Source of the DNA: DATMAM01 sp035559995
GTDB lineage: Bacteria > Desulfobacterota > Binatia > UBA9968
Direction of reading: 5' to 3'
NCBI GenBank assembly: GCA_035559995.1
Contig: DATMAM010000055.1
Location: forward strand, 33,439-97,438
Length of the DNA: 64,000 nt
How positions within the stretch are numbered: the stretch's first letter is position 1; each line of letters opens with the position of its first letter. Made by a program: the position numbers and the translations under genes. The notes below the pieces were generated by a model. It saw only the letters and a program-made list of their open reading frames with translations. It had not been told where the DNA came from and made no database searches. Shown here in pieces: positions 58,872 to 64,000 of this stretch.

Positions 58872-59897
58872 CTATTTACCGATGACCTCAGCTTTTTCTA
58901 TCAGTGTCGATGGAACCGTTAGGCCGATGTTCCGCGCCGCTTCCAGGTTCACCATCAGCTTGTTCTTGCTGTGCGCTTGAAACGGAATCTTGCCGGGATT
59001 CTCCCCTCGCATCACTCTGGCGGCAAGTAACCCAGCCTCCCTTCCGGAGTCGAAATAGTCCCGCGCAAGCGCGACAATCGCTCCCTGCCGCGCTTGGGCG
59101 CTGTGAAAAGTAAATATTGGAATTTGCCGATCGCGCGCGGCCGCAACGAGGGTTGGGAACCCCGCCGATGTCAAATTTCCCGGGAGGTTGCAGATCGCAT
59201 CGATCCTTCGATTGACCAAAGACAGAGCGGCGTCTCCCATCTCCCCGCTCGAATTGACGGCCAGGGCGACGATTTCGATCCCGGTCTGCCTAGCCGCCTC
59301 AAGCAACCGATCCTTCTCTCGCACCATATTGATTTCAGCCGGAGCAAACAACGTCCCCAGTACGCGTACCGACGGAAAGTTCTCGCGCATGAGCCGCAAC
59401 ATCTCGGGGTAAGCCCCTTGGTAGTGGACGCCGGTCACATTGGGTAAATGATCGTTATCGCTTCGGCCTGCGCCGGCGGCTATAGCGTCGGAAACAACTG
59501 AGAATACAATCGGAGTGCCTTTGCCGCGGCGTAGTGCCGCCTGGAGCGCCGGCGTCGTGATCGTGATCAAAAGATCGGCCCCTTCGGTGACAGCCGTGTC
59601 TACTAGGGCGCTTACGGCGGGCATATCGCCCTGGGCGTTTCTGACGTGCACGTCGTAGTCGCGCCCCTCCACGAGGCCGGCATCGCGTAGCCCGGTCAGA
59701 ACGCCCCTCTCTCCTTCCTCCGTGTCGACAGTCGCAACATACTCGATGATGTGGACTTTCCATTTCTTCGCCAGCGAGCTTGCGGCGTTTGCTTTAGCCT
59801 TTGCTTTGCGCTGGTGCCAATCGGACAGCAAGAGGACCGCCGCAATCAGGCCGATAAGGCCTGCTCCCACAAAGAGTCTGGAGATCGTCGTTCGCAT
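58872..59897 (-). CDS. ABC-transporter substrate-binding protein (ABC_sub_bind/TrpX family)
   Basis: 341 residues, N-terminal membrane anchor (LFVGAGLIGLIAAVLLLSDW). The ligand domain contains HIIEYVATVDTEEGERGVLT, RDAGLVEGRDYDVHVRNAQG and HSKNKLMVNLEAARNIGLTV. It is the cognate receptor for the ATPase and permease upstream, as in TrpXYZ-type systems. The anchor shows no lipobox and no clear cleavage site, so it may stay membrane-bound. The ligand is unknown. Confidence 0.83.
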   Translation of the reverse strand: MRTTISRLFVGAGLIGLIAAVLLLSDWHQRKAKAKANAASSLAKKWKVHIIEYVATVDTEEGERGVLTGLRDAGLVEGRDYDVHVRNAQGDMPAVSALVDTAVTEGADLLITITTPALQAALRRGKGTPIVFSVVSDAIAAGAGRSDNDHLPNVTGVHYQGAYPEMLRLMRENFPSVRVLGTLFAPAEINMVREKDRLLEAARQTGIEIVALAVNSSGEMGDAALSLVNRRIDAICNLPGNLTSAGFPTLVAAARDRQIPIFTFHSAQARQGAIVALARDYFDSGREAGLLAARVMRGENPGKIPFQAHSKNKLMVNLEAARNIGLTVPSTLIEKAEVIGK

Positions 59898-59916
59898 CGC
59901 TGATTCAGGAGCCGCC

Positions 59917-60729
59917 TCAGACGTAAACCCGTCTCAGCATCTCTGCCGCTGTCTCGTCTAGTTGATCGGCACGCCGTACCTCCTCGAAGCGCGCCAGCAG
60001 GTCGTCGGCGCGGAGCCGCCGCTTCTCGGCGCCGCGAAAATCATAAATAATCCGGCCCCGGTGCATCATGATCAGGCGGTCGCCGAGGTTGGCTGCCTGA
60101 TGCATGGAATGAGTCACCATGAGGGTGGTCAGCTTCTCACGAGAAATGACCTCGTCGGTGATCTGAATCACCTGATCAGCGCTCTTCGGATCCAAAGCCG
60201 CCGTATGTTCATCGAGCAGCAGCAGTTTCGGTCTGAGCCAGGTCGCCATAAGAAGCGTGAGCGCCTGCCGCTGCCCTCCGGAGAGGCTTCCCATGACGTT
60301 GTCCAACCTGTTTTCGAGACCGAGGTTCAGCTGTCCGATGCGATCTTTTAAATCCTTTCTCAGTCGCGCCGACAGCGCCCAGCCCAAACCCCGGCTGAGC
60401 CCGCGGCGCCGCGCGAGGGCGAAGTTTTCGGCGATGGACATGCTCGCCGCAGTGCCGCTAAAAGGGTTTTGGAACACCCGGCCGATCATTTTGGCCCGGC
60501 GGTGCTCGGGCCAGCGCGTTACGTCCTTATCGTCCAAACGGATTGTGCCAGCATCCACCGCAAAGGTCCCAGCAACCGCGTTGAGCAACGTCGTTTTTCC
60601 GGAGCCATTGGTTCCGATGACGATCACCCACGAACCCTCGTCGATGGAAAGATTCACTCCGCGCAGCGCGCGCATTTCGTTGGAAGTCGCCGGATTAAAT
60701 GTCTTGAAAACTTCCCGAACCTCAAGCAT
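59917..60729 (-). CDS. ABC-transporter ATP-binding protein
   Basis: 270 residues. Walker A GTNGSGKTT, Q-loop region RVFQNPFSG, signature LSGGQRQALTLLMA, Walker B LLLLDEHTAALD and switch His in MVTHSMHQA. It follows the permease gene with an 8-nt overlap and drives the same importer. The C-terminal extension (about 35 residues) is common in this branch. Confidence 0.92.
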   Translation of the reverse strand: MLEVREVFKTFNPATSNEMRALRGVNLSIDEGSWVIVIGTNGSGKTTLLNAVAGTFAVDAGTIRLDDKDVTRWPEHRRAKMIGRVFQNPFSGTAASMSIAENFALARRRGLSRGLGWALSARLRKDLKDRIGQLNLGLENRLDNVMGSLSGGQRQALTLLMATWLRPKLLLLDEHTAALDPKSADQVIQITDEVISREKLTTLMVTHSMHQAANLGDRLIMMHRGRIIYDFRGAEKRRLRADDLLARFEEVRRADQLDETAAEMLRRVYV

Positions 60730-61693
60730 GGGCCACCGACTCTGGGCGTTCCGCGGCTCCTCGCGGTGGCGCCGCGGGTTTTTTACCGAGCTTGCTCAAC
60801 AGACCCGGAAGGACCAGAGCCACGAAGACAAAAACCGCGGTGATCAGCTTGAGGTCGTTGGGGTCCAGCCCCCAGCGCAGCGCAATCGCAACCAACAGAC
60901 GAAAAAGGACCGAGCCCATGACAGCGCCCGTCAGCGCCAGTCCGAAACTTCCCCCGCCCACCAATGCTTCGCCGATGATCACGCTGGCCAAGCCCCATAC
61001 CACCATTCCAATGCCCATCTGCACATCCGCGAAGCCCTGGTATTGCGCCAACAAGGCGCCAGCCAGGCCAATCAAACCATTCGAGATCGCAAGGCCGATG
61101 ACGGTTAGGTTTTCGACGTTAACGCCGAGCGCCCGGACCATCTGGGGATTGTCGCCCGTCGCTCTCATGGCCGTTCCCAGATTGGTCCGAAAGAAAAAGT
61201 AGAGAACCAGGCCAATCATCACGACCACCGCTAACGTCAGCGCCAATGTCGCGGCGTCGCGGACGCTCACACCCCAGCCCGCGACGTCGATGTCGCCGGT
61301 GGTTCCAAAAATCGCGGCTCCCGCATTTTGGGCGTAGGTGATCAATGTCGCTTCGGAAAGAAGCGGAACATTGCTTTTTCCCATGACATGAAGATTTACA
61401 GAATACAGCGCTGTCATCACGAGAATGCCCGCAAGCAGACCTTGGATCTTGAACTGGGTATTGAGAATCCCTGTGATCGCGCCCGCCACTAGTCCACCGG
61501 CGAAGCCCGCCGCGGTTGCCGGCACCGGATGCGCGCCGTTCACCAGCAAGACAGCGCATAGGGCCGCGCCAAATGTAATGGAGCCGTCCGCGGTGATGTC
61601 CGCAAAATCAAAAATGCGAAAGCTGATAAACACGCCCAGCGCCAGCAGAGACAAAATCAAACCTATGGTCAACGCCCCGACAAGCAGTGCCAT
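60722..61693 (-). CDS. ABC-transporter permease (BPD_transp_2)
   Basis: 323 residues, 8-9 TM helices of the branched-chain/ribose-type permease fold: DFADITADGSITFGAALCAV, GLVAGAITGILNTQFKIQGL, RTNLGTAMRATGDNPQMVRA. This arrangement (one permease, one ATPase, ABC_sub_bind receptors) is that of TrpY-type importers. Start at the ATG 1 nt past the upstream stop; the frame runs on upstream to 61831 within the STAS gene but without membrane character. Confidence 0.88.
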   Translation of the reverse strand: MALLVGALTIGLILSLLALGVFISFRIFDFADITADGSITFGAALCAVLLVNGAHPVPATAAGFAGGLVAGAITGILNTQFKIQGLLAGILVMTALYSVNLHVMGKSNVPLLSEATLITYAQNAGAAIFGTTGDIDVAGWGVSVRDAATLALTLAVVVMIGLVLYFFFRTNLGTAMRATGDNPQMVRALGVNVENLTVIGLAISNGLIGLAGALLAQYQGFADVQMGIGMVVWGLASVIIGEALVGGGSFGLALTGAVMGSVLFRLLVAIALRWGLDPNDLKLITAVFVFVALVLPGLLSKLGKKPAAPPRGAAERPESVAHA

Positions 61694-61694
61694 T

Positions 61695-62939
61695 TCATCT
61701 TTTCTCCACTGAAATTTGGCCAATCGGCCCGATCCAGCAAGCGCCACGAAGGAACCGGCTTCCTCCCGCACCCGAGATCTCGCGCTCATCGTTGACCAAG
61801 TGCAAGACCCCCTGCAGGGTCTCAGCCTCAAACAGCGCCGCGGCGGTGGCCTTTAGATTGGTTTCGCCTTTCTTGAGCGGACGGTAGGAAAATGGCGCCG
61901 CATGGAAGTGGCCGCGGATATCGGAGCTCTTCGCCAGCGGTCGAAGCATCGGATCGAACTCGCTCGGGCTCGATGCCGCGACTCCGACCACCAGCGCCAG
62001 CGACCTCGCGTAAGCGCGCTCGGCGGTAAACGAAAGCCATTCGCGAATCTGCGGGTGTGCGAAAGGGGCTTGCGCGGATTGTTCAAGCGCGGGCGAGCGG
62101 CGCAAGGCGGCGCCCATGAGACCCGCCGATTCTGCAAGCATCGCGATTGCAATGGGATCGCTCCCCGCGATGTCCCGGCACGCCTCGACGATCTCATGCA
62201 GCGCCGGCGGCTGGAAATTTTCCTTCCCTTCAAAGTAAACGACTTTTGAAAAATCGCCTTCGCAAGCGACACCGTAAAGGACTTGCAAACGCGGTACGAA
62301 ACGACCCGTTGCCAAAATGTAGTCTGGTACATTGGTACCGTCCGTAGGCAGATAGGCCGCCACTCCCGCCGCTGCCAAAAACTCGCCAAACCGGCTCTGA
62401 CAATCCTCGAAACTGTCGCCGAACGCCCCCAGCCCCACGCCCAGGGTTGAGTCGTCAAACGACAGTTCTCGGCAATCCTCCTTGCCAAACCGACAACCGA
62501 CTAGCAGATCTGGACTTCCGATAATGCGGCCCTTCAATGTCGCTTCGGGAGCGCTTTCAAGGACCTCGAACCGGGCGCTCGCGCGCTCCCACGCACCAAA
62601 TGCCGTCGATGGGGCAACATGAACCTCCCTGGCTGCGACTCTTTCCACCAGCAGCTCGGCGAGTCCGGCCAGGTCCAAAATTGTCTTGACTGCTTCCGAA
62701 GGTTCAGCGACGGCAAACGTACCGCCGATTGCCTTGATCTGCTTGTGTAGCTGAAGTAAAACGCGAATCCCTGCCGAGCTGATGTACGCTACCTGTCTCA
62801 GATTGAGCCGAACGTGCCGCGCTCCTTGGCGCAGCACCTCCGAGAGCTGGTCGTGCAGGTGGCCGGCCCAGTAGGCGTCGAGCCGTCCCGAGACCGCGAG
62901 CTCTAGGGTATCACCATGCTGCTGTTGGGTGATTTCCAT
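61695..62939 (-). CDS. STAS domain fused to an uncharacterised C-terminal domain
   Basis: 414 residues. Residues 1-100 are a STAS domain (LELAVSGRLDAYWAGHLHDQ, RQVAYISSAGIRVLLQLHKQ). The next about 300 residues form one or two globular domains that I do not recognise (GLGAFGDSFEDCQSRFGEFL, GVACEGDFSKVVYFEGKENF, EIVEACRDIAGSDPIAIAML, RFLRGACWIGPIG). It heads the ABC operon with 1 nt to the permease start, implying that partner-switching input controls this importer directly. A longer start at 62996 is possible but the ATG at 62939 gives the canonical STAS N-terminus. Confidence 0.75.
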   Translation of the reverse strand: MEITQQQHGDTLELAVSGRLDAYWAGHLHDQLSEVLRQGARHVRLNLRQVAYISSAGIRVLLQLHKQIKAIGGTFAVAEPSEAVKTILDLAGLAELLVERVAAREVHVAPSTAFGAWERASARFEVLESAPEATLKGRIIGSPDLLVGCRFGKEDCRELSFDDSTLGVGLGAFGDSFEDCQSRFGEFLAAAGVAAYLPTDGTNVPDYILATGRFVPRLQVLYGVACEGDFSKVVYFEGKENFQPPALHEIVEACRDIAGSDPIAIAMLAESAGLMGAALRRSPALEQSAQAPFAHPQIREWLSFTAERAYARSLALVVGVAASSPSEFDPMLRPLAKSSDIRGHFHAAPFSYRPLKKGETNLKATAAALFEAETLQGVLHLVNDEREISGAGGSRFLRGACWIGPIGQISVEKR

Positions 62940-63074
62940 TCGAGTTTGCGGTAGCCTCCTCTGCTGCCCCGCTTGCGGAAGACGCCACGGAGGCATGAGC
63001 GTTCACAGCCGGCCTGTCTACCAAAAGCCGCGCTCAAAGTCTCCGGCTGGGATCGCGCCCCAGATCAGCACCGC

Positions 63075-63365
63075 TCATGATGTGGAGCCGTCCCACGGGT
63101 TATGCTTGACCTGAGCGGGCAGCCAAATGCCTTGGTAATCTTTCTGTTGCTCGCGCTCGCGCGCGATTTCTTCAGCCGGGCTTATCTTCGCGTACTTTGC
63201 CGCGCTTGGGCTCGAGCAGTTCCCCAGGTTGAGACCGGGCGCGCCTAGCAGCCGCTTGGCAGGGCAGCGGCAACGTGGGCATAGAATCCGCGGCTCTTCG
63301 AACATGCCGTGGCTTATTTCAAAGTTGGTGCCACAATCCGCGCAGGCGTAATCGTACCTGGGCAT
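63075..63365 (-). CDS. FmdB-type zinc-ribbon protein
   Basis: 96 residues. Starts with the family signature MPRYDYACADCG and a second Cys pair in RILCPRCRCPAKR; the remainder is polar and probably disordered, ending PWDGSTS. FmdB-like proteins often precede amide or phenyl-acid degradation genes and may regulate them. Its start lies 20 nt after the stop of the amidohydrolase gene, so they formed one operon before that gene was cut. Confidence 0.8.
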   Translation of the reverse strand: MPRYDYACADCGTNFEISHGMFEEPRILCPRCRCPAKRLLGAPGLNLGNCSSPSAAKYAKISPAEEIAREREQQKDYQGIWLPAQVKHNPWDGSTS

Positions 63366-63385
63366 GCGATACTCCGTCCGAAGGA

Positions 63386-63925
63386 TTAAGCTCGCTTGAT
63401 GCCCCACAGCCTGGCGGCGTTTTCGCCCAGCACTTTGCGCTTGACCGAAGCCGTCAGCCGCGGATAGCCGTGGCCTTTGACGAGCGGATCGGGGATCTGA
63501 AAGCGGCGAAACGCCTCGATCTGCCACTGCGGCGAACCCCAGAGCGGCGAGTCCGTTCCCCACAGAACATAGTCTTCCCCGAAATCGCGCAAGAGCGTGC
63601 CCAGAATATGCGCGCACTCCAAAGGCCGGCTCGTAACGGTTGCGGCAAACGTCGTGCCCAGTTCGCAGAAGAGATTTTTTCGGTGCGGCTTGAAGCTTTT
63701 CAGCGCCGTCAGCTCCGCATGATAAGGCCATGCAGCGTGATAGGCGATGAAATTGAGATCGGGAAAATCATCAGCGACCGCGTCGAAATCGCCAGGATGA
63801 GTGTAACGCGCCATAAATTGCGCGAAGGGGATCCCTTTATGGCAGCCTATGTTTTTGATGAGGTATAATCGAAAGGTGTGGAAATAGAGAGAAGGCGGTG
63901 TAACCTTCTGGGTTAACCAAATCAA
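63386..63925 (-). pseudogene. Amidohydrolase-family protein, 5'-truncated
   Basis: About 160-180 codons of a TIM-barrel metal-dependent hydrolase of the Amidohydro_2 type: DFDAVADDFPDLNFIAYHAA, WPYHAELTALKSF, YVLWGTDSPLWGSP (Asp of the metal site) and KVLGENAARLWGI. The N-terminal half with the HxH motif is absent. Homology-like sequence begins near LIKNIGCHKG (about 63870); the 50 bases before it are unrelated, and the frame meets a stop at 63974-63976. This fits truncation by inserted DNA at the right edge. Confidence 0.7.
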
Positions 63926-63963
63926 ACCCAGCCCGGGGAACGGGCAGGAAGGAGGACACCGCC
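63894..63963 (+). promoter_or_regulatory. Structured leader before the right-edge gene
   Basis: GGCGGTGT (63894-63901) pairs with ACACCGCC (63956-63963), extended by CCTTC/GAAGG. Inside are two hairpins: CTGGGTT/AACCCAG and GCCCG/CGGGC. The closing stem takes in the AAGGAGG ribosome site directly before the ATG at 63964, so it could hide it. This may be an RNA switch or a terminal structure of an insertion. Confidence 0.45.
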
Positions 63964-64000
63964 ATGAGAGGAGTTAGCAGAGCCTGTAGGCGTCGGTCAA
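63964..64000 (+). CDS. Start of an unidentified gene running off the window
   Basis: ATG with AAGGAGG 9 nt upstream begins MRGVSRACRRRS and leaves the window after 12 codons. The basic start and the truncated neighbour suggest a mobile-element gene such as a transposase, but nothing in 12 residues can prove it. Confidence 0.3.
   Translation, partial: MRGVSRACRRRS

Noticed and set aside
63864..63869. TATAAT near the right edge as a promoter
   Set aside because: No -35 match at suitable distance; it also lies at the end of the truncated gene where AT content rises. Kept only as a possibility for the edge gene.

Overview
The window is GC-rich (about 60 %), gene-dense bacterial DNA. It looks like a soil or sediment lineage of the former Deltaproteobacteria / NC10 / Rokubacteria / Binatota type. 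The basis is gene content only: many periplasmic binding proteins without full transporters, a large family of TctC/Bug receptors, partner-switching STAS/PP2C proteins and sigma-54 control. There is no rRNA, tRNA or ribosomal protein gene, so the taxon cannot be fixed. I saw no CRISPR array.

Layout. 1-2.3 kb: the end of argJ, a SsuA/THI5-type binding protein and a cupin. 2.3-3.5 kb: a zinc-ribbon/BON membrane protein. 3.9-9.2 kb: an EmrB/EmrA-like efflux pair, glutathione-dependent formaldehyde dehydrogenase and an orphan binding protein. 9.2-11.2 kb: a pentapeptide-repeat membrane protein and a small C2H2 zinc-finger protein. 11.5-14.6 kb: a plus-strand operon of a 2-hydroxyacid dehydrogenase, a cytoplasmic reductive-dehalogenase-like protein, a ferredoxin and a carboxymuconolactone-decarboxylase-family protein. 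14.7-21.1 kb: an enolase-superfamily enzyme, an M24 peptidase, two Spy/CpxP-like proteins, a Tat-exported aldo/keto reductase, a tiny lipoprotein and an enoyl-CoA hydratase. 21.4-24.3 kb: ammonium transporter, DoxX and a secreted protein.

24.4-39.9 kb is the most striking part: one minus-strand run of 14 genes with ten TctC/Bug-type receptors of three sequence types (A x4, B x3, C x3), a separate tctA/tctB pair, a fused TctA-TctB permease and, at its head, a degenerate receiver-domain protein. Upstream (40.2-45.9 kb, same strand) lie a sigma-54 activator gene and an iron-type ABC operon (two binding proteins, a double-length permease, no ATPase). Both transcription units start at a good -24/-12 promoter preceded by a pair of similar dyads (GTGCA-N5-YRCAC or a close variant) whose centres are 31-32 bp apart. 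I infer that the activator encoded between them controls both: a compact sigma-54 circuit for scavenging carboxylates and perhaps metal complexes.

46.6-50.7 kb carries a partner-switching module (two STAS proteins, an RsbW-like kinase, a Cache-HAMP-PP2C phosphatase) and a broken STAS copy. 50.8-56.7 kb: a methyltransferase, an NCS2 permease with an ATPase-like tail, a queuosine-precursor transporter, a short MITE-like element, an SDR and a glutamine-synthetase-family enzyme. 57-63 kb: a TrpXYZ-type ABC locus with three binding proteins (one frameshifted) headed by a STAS fusion. At the right edge an amidohydrolase gene is cut at its 5' end next to a structured leader and the start of a plus-strand gene, probably an insertion.
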